A stretch of DNA of 27,214 nucleotides from an uncultured Azospirillum sp. (GTDB lineage: Bacteria > Pseudomonadota > Alphaproteobacteria > RF32 > CAG-239): contig CANDEX010000015.1 of the NCBI GenBank assembly GCA_947383875.1, forward strand, positions 1 through 27,214, written 5' to 3'. The number at the start of each line of letters is the position of its first letter. Position 1 is the stretch's first letter. A program made the position numbers and the translations under genes. The notes beneath the pieces are model-generated. The model made no database searches and was not told the origin of the DNA. It was given only the letters and a program-made list of their open reading frames with translations. Shown here piece by piece: positions 7,654 to 16,238 of this stretch.

Positions 7654-9000
7654 ATGCAGGCTGAAAACCTGGCTCAAGCCGCCAATTTAATTTGGGGCTT
7701 TGATCCTAAAGTAATAGCCACTGCCATTGTGGTAGTCTGTTACATTATCTTATTCACTGAAAAGCTGAACCGTGCCGTTGTTGCTTTACTCGGTGCCTGC
7801 GTGATGATTTTCAGTGGCATTTTAACTCAAGCAACCGCCTTGCAGGGAATTGATTTTAATACCATCTCCCTTTTGGTTGGAATGATGACAATTGTCGGCA
7901 TTTCCGAAAAATCGGGAATGTTTCAATATGTTGCCATCTGGGGTGTTCAACGCGTAAAAGCTAATCCGCGTGGACTGTTGGTTGTCTTAGCCGTAGTAAC
8001 AGCGGTTTTCTCCGCTTTTCTGGACAATGTCACCACCGTTTTGCTGATTGCACCGGTCACATTTAAAATCACTCAGAAACTGGATATCAATCCGTACCCC
8101 TATTTGCTTCTGGAAATCTTTTCCTCTAATATCGGCGGCACGGCTACCCTTATCGGCGATCCTCCGAACATCCTTATCGGTTCCTCTTTAAACTTGTCAT
8201 TCATGGACTTCCTGAAAGAGTTGACACCGATTGTTCTGGTAACCATGGCTGTTTTGATTTTGGCTTTCGACATCGTTTATCATAAACGTATCAAAACCAC
8301 GCTCCGTCACCAAGTTCAGGTTATGAAAATCAAACCGGCAGAATCAATCACGGATAAATCTCTGCTGATAAAATCTCTGTTTGTTCTGTTTATGGTTATT
8401 GCCGGCTTTATCTCAGCAGAACATTTGCATATTGCCAACGGAACCATTGCTATTTTCGGTGCTGCCGTACTTCTTTTGCTCTACACATTGGGCAACGAAC
8501 ACGGTGAACGCGACCATAAAATTGAATCCGTTTTCGGTGTCGTAGACTGGACAACCATCTTCTTCTTCTCCGGATTGTTCGTTATTGTTTACGGATTGGA
8601 AGAAACAGGCGTTCTCAAAATGCTGGGACAGATGTTCGTTAATCTGACCGATGGCAGCATTGAAAAAGCAACTATTCTGATTGTTTGGTCTTCTGCCATT
8701 CTCTCCAGCGCAATTGATAATATTCCGTTTGTTGCAACTATGATTCCCATGATTAAATCCATGGAAATTGAAATGGGCGGACGTGAAGCCATGATGCCTG
8801 TCTGGTGGGCATTGTCTTTAGGTGCCTGCTTCGGCGGAAACGGAACTCTTATCGGAGCCTCAGCAAACGTTATCGTCGCCGGCATGGCCCAGCGCGAAGG
8901 TCATCCGATTCACTTCATGCGCTTCCTGCTCTGGTCAATACCGGTTATGCTGGTCAGCGTAGGTTTGGCAACAGCTTTCTTATATATTCAATATTTTTAA
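7654..9000 (+). CDS. ArsB/NhaD-like ion transporter, copy 2
   Basis: A 448-residue paralogue of the preceding transporter, alike over the full length with the same signatures: FLDNVTTVLLIAPVTF, NIGGTATLIGDPPNILIG, SSAIDNIPFVATMIPM and LGACFGGNGTLI. Differences concentrate in the first 20 residues, the central cytoplasmic loop (HKRIKTTLRHQVQVMKI) and scattered helix positions. Long DNA tracts are identical between copies while the flanks differ, so gene conversion may be acting. AAGGAATAAG precedes the ATG. Specialised substrates or separate regulation would explain keeping both. Confidence 0.85.
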   Translation: MQAENLAQAANLIWGFDPKVIATAIVVVCYIILFTEKLNRAVVALLGACVMIFSGILTQATALQGIDFNTISLLVGMMTIVGISEKSGMFQYVAIWGVQRVKANPRGLLVVLAVVTAVFSAFLDNVTTVLLIAPVTFKITQKLDINPYPYLLLEIFSSNIGGTATLIGDPPNILIGSSLNLSFMDFLKELTPIVLVTMAVLILAFDIVYHKRIKTTLRHQVQVMKIKPAESITDKSLLIKSLFVLFMVIAGFISAEHLHIANGTIAIFGAAVLLLLYTLGNEHGERDHKIESVFGVVDWTTIFFFSGLFVIVYGLEETGVLKMLGQMFVNLTDGSIEKATILIVWSSAILSSAIDNIPFVATMIPMIKSMEIEMGGREAMMPVWWALSLGACFGGNGTLIGASANVIVAGMAQREGHPIHFMRFLLWSIPVMLVSVGLATAFLYIQYF

Positions 9001-9012
9001 GCTTTGTACACA

Positions 9013-9046
9013 AATAGAAAACCGCGGAGTACCGCGGTTTTCTATT
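9013..9046. terminator. Strong bidirectional terminator
   Basis: AATAGAAAACCGCGG (9013-9027) and its exact complement at 9032-9046 form a 15-bp perfect stem with a four-base AGTA loop. Both arms end in A/T runs, so it can serve the transporter gene and the convergent mrp gene. Confidence 0.85.
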
Positions 9047-9130
9047 TTAAATTTTCACTCAGATTAGACTAAGAAAAAAATCTCTCAGAAAATAAACTTA
9101 GCCCCTTTTACCGGAAACTAAAGAACAAAT

Positions 9131-10132
9131 CTATAATCCGAGTTTTTCTTTCACCTGTTCGGCAATCACCTCATAAGCTCGAGCATAAGCACTGCCCGGC
9201 AAAGCATAAACAACCGGCGTACCGTTATCAGAATTTTCACGAATGGCTATATGCAACGGAATTTCACCCAAAAACGGTTCATTCAGAGCCTCTGCTGTCT
9301 TACGAGCTCCTTCATGCCCAAAAATATCAGCTCGCGTTCCGCAATGTTCGCAAACATAATAACTCATATTTTCAATAATTCCCAAAATCGGCACATCCAC
9401 TTTTTTAAACATATTCACGCCTTTAACAGCATCAATCAAAGCAATATCCTGCGGCGTGGAAACAATCACCGCACCGGCCAACGCCAATTTCTGCGACAAG
9501 GTAATCTGAATATCACCTGTTCCCGGAGGCATATCAATGACCATCACATCAATTTCGCCCCAATTAACCTCGGTCAAAAGCTGTTGAATAGCTCCGCAAG
9601 CTTTGGCTCCGCGCCAAATAAGCGGCGTATCTTTATCAATCATCGTTCCGATAGACATCGACTTAATCCCCAGATACTGAAAAGGCTCAAACAGTTTACC
9701 ATCATAAGAAACTGGAGCAACCCCTTCATATCCCAGCATTGTCGGTACGGACGGCCCATAAATATCTGCATCAAATAAAGCAACATTCAAATTTTGTTTA
9801 GCCAAGGCCAAGGCCAAATTAACTGCAGTCGTTGACTTACCGACACCGCCTTTACCGGATGCAACAGCAATAATTTTTTTCACCCCCGACACATGCCATT
9901 TATCTTCTTGAGGTTGCAAAGCGGCTGCCGCTTTCTCCCCTGTACGAATAACCGAAACTTTTTTTCCGGAAAGTACCGTGCTGGCCTTTTCAATAAAAGC
10001 TCTTTCCTTTTCCGGATTCTCCGCCGCATTCAACAATGTCACAATCACGCGTTTATCCGTTACTTTAACACTTTCAATTTCTTCGGATGAAAAATATTCC
10101 TCCGCCAGAGTTCTGATTTCATTTTCCGTCAC
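9131..10132 (-). CDS. mrp: Iron-sulfur cluster carrier ATPase, Mrp/ApbC family
   Basis: Mrp (ApbC) carries [4Fe-4S] clusters to apoproteins, with ATP hydrolysis. The 333-residue product has an N-terminal MIP18-like (DUF59) domain to about residue 70, then a P-loop ATPase with the deviant Walker A SGKGGVGKST (92-101), DADIYGPS (121-128), Walker-B-like VMVIDMPPGTGD (196-207) and the CEHC cluster-binding pair (Cys261, Cys264). The start is GTG at 10132, with an AGGGAG site upstream. It is divergent from hflK, a common arrangement in Alphaproteobacteria. This window contains several Fe-S proteins that would be natural clients, but that link is inference. Confidence 0.93.
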   Translation of the reverse strand: MTENEIRTLAEEYFSSEEIESVKVTDKRVIVTLLNAAENPEKERAFIEKASTVLSGKKVSVIRTGEKAAAALQPQEDKWHVSGVKKIIAVASGKGGVGKSTTAVNLALALAKQNLNVALFDADIYGPSVPTMLGYEGVAPVSYDGKLFEPFQYLGIKSMSIGTMIDKDTPLIWRGAKACGAIQQLLTEVNWGEIDVMVIDMPPGTGDIQITLSQKLALAGAVIVSTPQDIALIDAVKGVNMFKKVDVPILGIIENMSYYVCEHCGTRADIFGHEGARKTAEALNEPFLGEIPLHIAIRENSDNGTPVVYALPGSAYARAYEVIAEQVKEKLGL

Positions 10133-10167
10133 GATTGCCTGCTCCCTGTTGATAGATTTATCATGAA

Positions 10168-10196
10168 TTGTTTTTAACTGATATTTATATTATATA
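10168..10196 (+). promoter_or_regulatory. Probable promoter of the hflK operon
   Basis: TTGTTT (10168-10173), a 17-bp spacer and TATATA (10191-10196) lie about 40 bp before the hflK start in the mrp-hflK divergent region. Confidence 0.4.
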
Positions 10197-10237
10197 TAAA
10201 GGCAAAGCAATTAATAAATACATCAGAGGTGCAAATT

Positions 10238-11296
10238 ATGGCAAAAAATCAAGGACCATGGGGCAATAACGACAATTTGGGTCCCTGGAATGATACTGAA
10301 AAAACCATGAACAACCCCAAAGTTGTTGATTTCAGCGTACTTGAAAGATTAAAAAACGATGACGGCTTTGACTTCAAAATCAGCTGGGCCATATTGGCTT
10401 TGCTGGTTATTTGGCTGTTATCCGGTTTTTATCAAATTCAACCGAGCGAACAAGGTGTTGTCCTGCGCTTTGGTGCTTACGCTTATACGACCGATGCCGG
10501 CTTGCACTATCACCTTCCTTACCCGATAGAAAGCGTAGAAAAAGTCAACATCACTCAGGAACGCAGTATCACTATCGGCGAAACAGCCTACAGCAGCCAT
10601 GCCAATTCTTTCACCGAAAGTCATATGCTGACCGGCGATGAAAACATTGTCGACATCAATCTCACTGTTGTTTGGCGCATAAAAAATGCTAAAGACTACC
10701 TCTTCAATATGCGCAGCCCAGACGTAACGGTTCAGGTTGCCGCCCAATCTGTCCTGCGTGAAATTGTCGGACAATCCGAAATGCAGCCGATTATCACCGG
10801 CGACCGCGGAAAAGTTGAAGACGAAACCAAAACCGAACTGCAAAAAGTGCTTGACGAATTTGGTTCCGGCATTGAAATTGTCCGTGTCAAATTACAAAAA
10901 GCAGATCCTCCCAAACAGGTCGTTGATGCATTTAATGAAGTTCAGCGCGCCAAAGCTGACATGGAACGTTTTAAAAACGAAGCCGAAGCCTATCGTAACG
11001 AAATTCTTCCCAAAGCTCGCGGTGAAGCAGCTCAACGTTTGCAAAATGCCCAAGCTTATAAAGAAGCGGTAGTCAACAAGGCTCAAGGTGATGCCGAACG
11101 TTTCATCTCCGTATATAATGCCTATAAACAGGGCAAAGCCGTCACATCCAAACGCCTTTATCTTGAAACAATGGAAAATGTTCTGACCAAATCAGATAAA
11201 ATTATCCTTGATCCATCAGCCAAAGGCGGAAATATTCTGCCGATTCTTCCGCTGAATACCCCAATAAAGACACAGCCTGCAGAAAGCAATAATTAG
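10238..11296 (+). CDS. hflK: FtsH protease modulator HflK
   Basis: HflK and HflC form a large inner-membrane SPFH complex that controls the FtsH protease. The 352-residue product has a Gly/Asn/Trp-rich cytosolic start, one membrane helix (about 48-65, ISWAILALLVIWLLSGFY), then the SPFH/band-7 domain beginning QIQPSEQGVVLRFG, and a long helical, coiled-coil-like C-terminal half rich in Ala, Glu and Lys (RAKADMERFKNEAEAYRNE). I chose the ATG at 10238, eight bases after AGAGG, over an in-frame GTG at 10229. hflC follows after nine bases. Confidence 0.93.
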   Translation: MAKNQGPWGNNDNLGPWNDTEKTMNNPKVVDFSVLERLKNDDGFDFKISWAILALLVIWLLSGFYQIQPSEQGVVLRFGAYAYTTDAGLHYHLPYPIESVEKVNITQERSITIGETAYSSHANSFTESHMLTGDENIVDINLTVVWRIKNAKDYLFNMRSPDVTVQVAAQSVLREIVGQSEMQPIITGDRGKVEDETKTELQKVLDEFGSGIEIVRVKLQKADPPKQVVDAFNEVQRAKADMERFKNEAEAYRNEILPKARGEAAQRLQNAQAYKEAVVNKAQGDAERFISVYNAYKQGKAVTSKRLYLETMENVLTKSDKIILDPSAKGGNILPILPLNTPIKTQPAESNN

Positions 11297-11305
11297 GAGA
11301 TACCC

Positions 11306-12181
11306 ATGATTCGCAAATACAAATTTTACATTTTGGCAGCTCTGGCAATCATCCTCTTTATTGCCGCCAACTCCGTTTATATCGTTGCCCAACCGGAACA
11401 AGCCATTGTTTTGCAGTTTGGTGAACCAATTCGATTGGTTAAAGAACCGGGATTAAAATTCAAAGTCCCCTTTATTCAAAACGTGGTTATTTACGATACT
11501 CGACTGCTAAACCTAGACCCTCCGGCGCAGGAAGTTGTTTTAAACGACAAAAAACGTCTTGATGTCGACAGTTTCACCCGTTATAAAATCGTAGATCCGC
11601 TGCGTTTTTATAAAACTGTCCGTTCGGAAGAAATGGCACGCAGCAAATTGGCTGAAATCGTTAATTCTTCAGTACGAAAAATTCTCGGTCGCATCACCCT
11701 GCCCGAATTGCTTTCTCAACAGCGCACTAAAATAATGGCTGACATCAGTCAAGCCGTTAAAGCCGATGCCGCCCAAATCGGCGTCAGCGTCGCTGATGTT
11801 CGTATCCGTCGCGCAGATCTTCCTTTGCAGGTATTGCAGGCCATTAATGCCCGGATGAAAACAGAACGTGAACGTGATGCCAAGGAATTTCGCGCCCAAG
11901 GCCAACAACAGGCTCAACAAATTCGTGCTAAAGCAGAAAAAGAACGTACAATCATCATTGCCGAAGCAGAAAAACAAGCGCAGATAACGCGAGGCCAAGG
12001 TGATGAACTCGCCATCAAAATATGGAATGATGCCGCCGGCACTGATCCGCAGTTTTATGCTTTTTATCGTTCTTTAGAAGCATATAAAAACTCTCTGGCC
12101 GACGGAAACGCCTCTCTGGTCCTCTCTCCGGATTCCGAATTCTTCCGTTATTTCGGTTCTTCTGTTCTGAGAGGAAAATAG
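11306..12181 (+). CDS. hflC: FtsH protease modulator HflC
   Basis: The partner of HflK, 291 residues, with an N-terminal membrane anchor (YILAALAIILFIAANSVY) and an SPFH domain starting VAQPEQAIVLQFGEP. Family wording such as KEPGLKFKVPFIQNV, KRLDVDSFTRYKIVDP and the C-terminal helical region (AKEFRAQGQQQAQQIRAKAE) is intact. The end, YAFYRSLEAYKNSL followed by VLSPDSEFFRYF, is diagnostic of HflC. TAGGAGA spans the hflK stop and acts as the ribosome-binding site. Confidence 0.95.
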   Translation: MIRKYKFYILAALAIILFIAANSVYIVAQPEQAIVLQFGEPIRLVKEPGLKFKVPFIQNVVIYDTRLLNLDPPAQEVVLNDKKRLDVDSFTRYKIVDPLRFYKTVRSEEMARSKLAEIVNSSVRKILGRITLPELLSQQRTKIMADISQAVKADAAQIGVSVADVRIRRADLPLQVLQAINARMKTERERDAKEFRAQGQQQAQQIRAKAEKERTIIIAEAEKQAQITRGQGDELAIKIWNDAAGTDPQFYAFYRSLEAYKNSLADGNASLVLSPDSEFFRYFGSSVLRGK

Positions 12182-12186
12182 TTCAG

Positions 12187-13536
12187 ATGCGTCTGCTTCC
12201 GACTCTGCTGTTTATCTTTAGTGTGTCTTTGAGTCTCATAAAAGAGACTCAGGCACAATTTCCGTCTTTTGCTGATTTAACAGAAAAACTGACGCCGGGA
12301 GTCGTTAATATTTCCGGTTTTAGCAACGCCTCGACAGAAGAAGGAGACTCTCCTTCTGAGGCTTTAGGCTCCGGGTTTATTATTGACACCGCGGGACATA
12401 TCGTCACCAACAATCATGTGATAGACAAAGCAGACAGTATCAGCGTAACACTTCACGACAATACCAAACTTGAGGCTGAAGTTATCGGCACTGATTCTAA
12501 AACCGATTTAGCCTTAATTAAAATTAACGCTCCCCAACCCTTATTTCCGGTAAAAATCGGAGATTCAGACAAAATCCGCGTAGGAGATTGGATTCTGGCT
12601 ATAGGCAACCCTTTCGGATTGGGCAGCAGTGTCACAGCCGGAATTATTTCAGCCAAATCCCGCGATATTGAATCAGGTCCGTATGACAGCTTTATCCAAA
12701 CGGACGCCGCAATTAATCAGGGGAATTCCGGTGGGCCGATGTTTAACATGAATGGTGAAGTTATCGGCATCAGCAGCGCAATATTTTCCACCACCGGAGC
12801 CAATCAGGGCATCGGATTTGCAATTCCCGTCAATCTGGCCGAATGGGTAATATCCCAACTTAAACAACACGGAACAGTCAAACGTGGCTGGATTGGCATA
12901 AAAATTCAACCCAACACAGCTGAAATTTCAGCCAACATGGGAATTAACACTAATCAAGGTGTTGTTGTTTCGGGAACCTCGGAAAAAAGCCCGGCACAAC
13001 AAGCTGGACTACTAGCAGGCGACATTATCTTAAGCTTCAACAACCAGCCGATTGATAACACCAAAAACCTTTCCCGTCTGATTGCTGAAACAGCTATCGG
13101 CACCCAAGCACCTATGGAAATTTGGCGTAATCAGAAAAAAATGTCTTTAACAATCCCCATTGAGGAAATGCCTCAAGAGAAAAAGCCCTTGCCGCCGGCA
13201 ACAGAAGATTCAGACACCGCACTTGCACCTCAGGAAATTCCGTCAGGCATCCTTGTCCGCGATATCACACCTGAAATTATCAGTCAATATGCGCTTAAAC
13301 CTGACACTTCCGGAGTTATTGTAAGCGATGTCTTGCCTAATTCTGATGCTTCCCATAAAGGAATAAAGCTTGGCGATATTATTGTTAAACTGGATAAACG
13401 AGATATCCCTAATGCTGCGGCTTTCAACGACTATATTAATGAAGCCCGGCGTGAAAACAACCGGCCGGTTCTGCTGGCTATTCAAGGCAGTGATGCTCTC
13501 CACTTTGTCGCCGTAAAGTTAATGCCCCATGACTAG
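12187..13536 (+). CDS. htrA: Periplasmic serine protease Do/HtrA
   Basis: An envelope quality-control protease of 449 residues. A signal peptide (MRLLPTLLFIFSVSLSLI, cleavage near TQA) is followed by a trypsin-like domain with the full triad: His77 (TNNHVID), Asp107 (SKTDLALI) and Ser181 (GNSGGPMF). Two PDZ domains follow, at about 232-325 (GWIGIKIQPN..., QQAGLLAGDIILSFN) and about 350-440 (GVIVSDVLPNSDA, GIKLGDIIVKLD). The gene follows hflC by five bases, the usual hflKC-degP arrangement, which couples membrane and periplasmic protein quality control. It overlaps holC by eight bases. Confidence 0.93.
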   Translation: MRLLPTLLFIFSVSLSLIKETQAQFPSFADLTEKLTPGVVNISGFSNASTEEGDSPSEALGSGFIIDTAGHIVTNNHVIDKADSISVTLHDNTKLEAEVIGTDSKTDLALIKINAPQPLFPVKIGDSDKIRVGDWILAIGNPFGLGSSVTAGIISAKSRDIESGPYDSFIQTDAAINQGNSGGPMFNMNGEVIGISSAIFSTTGANQGIGFAIPVNLAEWVISQLKQHGTVKRGWIGIKIQPNTAEISANMGINTNQGVVVSGTSEKSPAQQAGLLAGDIILSFNNQPIDNTKNLSRLIAETAIGTQAPMEIWRNQKKMSLTIPIEEMPQEKKPLPPATEDSDTALAPQEIPSGILVRDITPEIISQYALKPDTSGVIVSDVLPNSDASHKGIKLGDIIVKLDKRDIPNAAAFNDYINEARRENNRPVLLAIQGSDALHFVAVKLMPHD

Positions 13537-13984
13537 AGTAGACTTTTATCATTTACAAAAACAAAACTTAGAACAAGTCTTGCCCAAGCTGTTGGAAAAA
13601 GCTTATGCCACCGGCAAACACATCAAAGTCAAAGTTGGTAACGAAATGCGTGTCGAATTTCTCAATTCTCATCTTTGGACATTTGACGACACATCTTTCA
13701 TCCCTCACGGCAGCAAAAAAGATGGTTTTGCTGAACTTCAACCAATTTGGTTCAGTCCGGATGATGACAATCCCAATCATGCCGAACTTTTATTTTTGGT
13801 AGACAGCGCAACAACAGATATTGATACCGCCACAAAATTTGAACGTATTTTCAACGTATTTGACGGCAATCTAGACACTGCGGTTGAACAATCACGGGCT
13901 TTGTGGAAACAATTCAAAGCAGCCGGCATGGAAACTTTTTACTGGCAACAGGATGATAATGGTCGATGGACTCAGAAAGCATAA
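13529..13984 (+). CDS. holC: DNA polymerase III chi subunit
   Basis: Chi links the clamp loader to single-strand-binding protein. The 151-residue product shows the family pattern: VDFYHL at the start, LPKLLEKAYATGKHIKVKV, then LWTFDDTSFIPHG and the PIWFSPDDDNPNHAELLFLV segment. The C-terminal GNLDTAVEQSRALWKQFKAAG and FYWQQDDNGRW are typical. It starts inside the end of htrA and its own end overlaps the next gene by 19 bases, so it is translationally coupled on both sides. Confidence 0.9.
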   Translation: MTRVDFYHLQKQNLEQVLPKLLEKAYATGKHIKVKVGNEMRVEFLNSHLWTFDDTSFIPHGSKKDGFAELQPIWFSPDDDNPNHAELLFLVDSATTDIDTATKFERIFNVFDGNLDTAVEQSRALWKQFKAAGMETFYWQQDDNGRWTQKA

Positions 13985-14592
13985 AATGTAAATTGGAAGC
14001 CCGCGGCTTAGTCGAAATAGCCGATTCTCATTTCATCATTGATATGATGTATGCCCGCAGCAATAACATTACCGGCCATCCTGTTTATCAACAAATCGGT
14101 TTGGGTAATCGGGCTTTTGCACACCCCAAAGTATTGCAAAATTTGCAAAGCCTTATCCCTGAATTAGAAAAACATCACCTTAAACTACGCATTTGCGATG
14201 CTTACCGCCCACCGTTAGCTCATACATTGTTAATGCAACAAGTCCCCGTTCCCGGACTATTTGCCGAAAATTATCAGCTATCCAATCATTGTCATGGCAC
14301 AGCTATTGATGTCTGCTTCACCGACTTGTCCGGAAACAACCTCGTTTTTCCGACTGAAGTTGATGCATATACCCCCGAAATTGCACAAGCCTTACATCAA
14401 GGTAACCCTCTCCCTTTAAAAGAAAATTTACTTCGGGCCCGTCACGATTATTCCGAAACGACACCTCAGGCTATAGCTAACCGCCATTTATTAAAAAATT
14501 TAATGACCAGGCATGGCTTTGAAACCATTCCTCATGAATGGTGGCATTATAATCTGCAAAATTTTGAAAACTACCCGGTTATAGACCTATAA
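13966..14592 (+). CDS. D-alanyl-D-alanine dipeptidase, VanX/DdpX-like
   Basis: A zinc dipeptidase of the M15 family, 208 residues. The key residues are in place: Arg81 in the conserved LRICDAYRPP, zinc ligands His108 and Asp115 in SNHCHGTAIDV, catalytic Glu191 and ligand His194 in HEWWHY. VanX-type enzymes hydrolyse D-Ala-D-Ala. In chromosomal settings without vanA or vanH they are thought to recycle peptidoglycan dipeptide rather than give vancomycin resistance, and no van genes are seen here. No signal peptide is visible, so it should act in the cytoplasm. It overlaps holC by 19 bases. Confidence 0.85.
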   Translation: MDSESIKCKLEARGLVEIADSHFIIDMMYARSNNITGHPVYQQIGLGNRAFAHPKVLQNLQSLIPELEKHHLKLRICDAYRPPLAHTLLMQQVPVPGLFAENYQLSNHCHGTAIDVCFTDLSGNNLVFPTEVDAYTPEIAQALHQGNPLPLKENLLRARHDYSETTPQAIANRHLLKNLMTRHGFETIPHEWWHYNLQNFENYPVIDL

Positions 14593-14607
14593 AACAAACG
14601 CTTCTTC

Positions 14608-15408
14608 TTACCTGTCTCGACTGTTACCATCATTGCTATATTCCAGCAAGCGGGTAATATTTTGCTCCACTTGGCGGTCTATCTGGTTCCCTGATAATTG
14701 TTTAGAGGCATACCTGCCGTCAGAAGCAAACAACATATCAATTAATTCCATTGGATTTTTTCCTGCCAACATTTGCTGCTTAGTCATTTCCACAGCCACT
14801 TGCTGCACCATAGCATTACGAAAAGCATCCTGCGCAGCCAAACGACTTTGCTCCTGCTGTCGATGCTCCTTTTCCGTAAATTTACGATGAAAACGGGCAA
14901 ATTCATAAATCGGATCACCGCCTCGATTAAAATCAGGCAACCCGACCAAATTGGTCTTGGCATCAATTAACGTCTTAATCCCCATACCATTATGGTCACG
15001 ATAAATCATCCAATCATTAACTATTTCAGGATAAACCGCACTCTGCGCATGAATGGCCGTAATTTCACCGAAATCTATCTGATCCCAATCACGATCCGCT
15101 GTCAAAACCTGAATATTATTAACAAAATACTCCTTATTTTCAGTCTGCCGTCTTGCCGGATTAACCAAAGCCTGAGCCAAACAAATCGCAACCAATGAAT
15201 ATTTCAGCTCTTGCGCCGTTTTATACCGCAATTTCCGCGGATCACGCCTCACTTCGGAGTCATCTAAAGCTTGATTCAAACAATGAGCTCGCAGAACCTG
15301 CAAAGCTTCCAACTGCTCCTGCATCAGCTCAACATTGGCAATAACCCGCACCGAAGCTACTTTATTAACCAAAGCTTCCAATTTAAGCTGTAAATCCTGT
15401 CCCGCCAT
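14608..15408 (-). CDS. Hypothetical helical protein
   Basis: 266 residues from the ATG at 15408, which has AGGAG six bases upstream (the open frame reaches back to 15549, but those residues look non-coding). The product is soluble and mainly helical, rich in Gln, Glu and Ala. It has a long charged helix, probably coiled coil, at RFHRKFTEKEHRQQEQSRLAAQDAF and a C-terminal GNQIDRQVEQNITRLLEYSNDG. A segment with VNDWMIYRDHNGMGIKTLID may be a small folded domain. No family was recognised. It converges with the VanX-like gene. Confidence 0.7.
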   Translation of the reverse strand: MAGQDLQLKLEALVNKVASVRVIANVELMQEQLEALQVLRAHCLNQALDDSEVRRDPRKLRYKTAQELKYSLVAICLAQALVNPARRQTENKEYFVNNIQVLTADRDWDQIDFGEITAIHAQSAVYPEIVNDWMIYRDHNGMGIKTLIDAKTNLVGLPDFNRGGDPIYEFARFHRKFTEKEHRQQEQSRLAAQDAFRNAMVQQVAVEMTKQQMLAGKNPMELIDMLFASDGRYASKQLSGNQIDRQVEQNITRLLEYSNDGNSRDR

Positions 15409-15499
15409 TTTTTCTCCTGTATTCATAATGAAACAATATATCATAAAATCAACCGCCGAACAATACAGGGAAAAAACTTTTTTAACAAATATTTCACAT

Positions 15500-15537
15500 T
15501 TTTGTCTATTGCATATTTGGACAAAATATGATATTGT
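15500..15537 (+). promoter_or_regulatory. Promoter with inverted repeat before the 15569 gene
   Basis: TTGCAT (15509-15514), a 17-bp spacer and TATTGT (15532-15537) form a plausible promoter. An inverted repeat TTTTGTC (15500-15506) / GACAAAA (15520-15526) straddles the -35 box and could be an operator. Confidence 0.35.
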
Positions 15538-15568
15538 GTTTTCATACAACCAATTAATAACATTTATT

Positions 15569-16075
15569 ATGAAGAATTTAACTTTGCCGTCTGAACTGAT
15601 GGCCTACATGACAGAAAGCGGAAAATTTGTTTTTATCGACGATTTTTCCGGCTGGGGTGAAGAAACTCAAGTAGCTCACTTTGAATTCGCCCCCGTAATT
15701 GAAGGAAATTCGCTTATCGCCGAAAACGGTGATCGTTTTAACCTCCAATACGTATCCATGCGCAGGGGCAATCATCTTACCGTTCAGCTCCGCGACAATA
15801 ATGAGGATACCTGCCAAGAGCTAAAACTCGCTGACCTCCCGCTGTTTCAAGACTTCAACGTCATTATCTGGACAAGCAACGAAGCACTCCGCGGTTTTGC
15901 CCCTCTTTGCAACAGCAAACTTGAACTCGCTCTCTTCTTGCAAAACCTTGCAGACTACGGCGACCCCAAGGACTATGCTCTCGACAGAATCAAAAGTGAC
16001 ATGGCCGCTCTCGCGATATTCCTCTACAGGAACAATCCGGAAAAGACCACGTCAATCCTTGACGAATTGGAATAA
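15569..16075 (+). CDS. Hypothetical protein
   Basis: 168 residues starting MKNLTLPSELMAYMTESGKF. The open frame continues upstream to 15335, across the neighbouring gene's start and the promoter, so the later ATG is much more likely. The protein is acidic, with mixed strands in the first half (KFVFIDDFSGWGEE, EGNSLIAENGDRFNLQYVSM) and helices at the end. No signal peptide or membrane helix is visible and no family was recognised. No Shine-Dalgarno sequence precedes the ATG; the predicted leader is only about 25 bases. A good terminator follows. Confidence 0.65.
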   Translation: MKNLTLPSELMAYMTESGKFVFIDDFSGWGEETQVAHFEFAPVIEGNSLIAENGDRFNLQYVSMRRGNHLTVQLRDNNEDTCQELKLADLPLFQDFNVIIWTSNEALRGFAPLCNSKLELALFLQNLADYGDPKDYALDRIKSDMAALAIFLYRNNPEKTTSILDELE

Positions 16076-16087
16076 AATATTCCAACT

Positions 16088-16121
16088 AAAAAACCTCTGG
16101 CTCTGCTGCCGGAGGTTTTTT
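16088..16121 (+). terminator. Rho-independent terminator
   Basis: AAAAAACCTC-T-GG (16088-16100) pairs with CC-G-GAGGTTTTTT (16109-16121), giving a stem with one mismatch and a T run directly after the hypothetical gene. Confidence 0.8.
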
Positions 16122-16199
16122 AGCATTTCGGAATAGACAGAATTGACAATTTATCTTGAATAAAACTTAATAACATGATACAGTAACGACAATTCTCAA

Positions 16200-16223
16200 A
16201 TTATTAACTATATTATTAACTAT
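16200..16223. repeat. 12-bp tandem direct repeat upstream of a start codon
   Basis: attattaactat occurs twice head to tail (16200-16211, 16212-16223), ending 15 bp before the ATG at 16239, in the leader or promoter region of the lysozyme-like gene. Confidence 0.8.
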
Positions 16224-16238
16224 AAAAAACATAAGATT

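Noticed and set aside
13966..14592. Vancomycin resistance gene cluster
   Set aside because: Only a VanX-like dipeptidase is present; there is no vanH or vanA ligase and the neighbours are housekeeping genes.
15335..15568. Upstream extension of the gene at 15569
   Set aside because: The extension crosses the divergent gene's start, its ribosome-binding site and the likely promoter, and its residues look non-coding.
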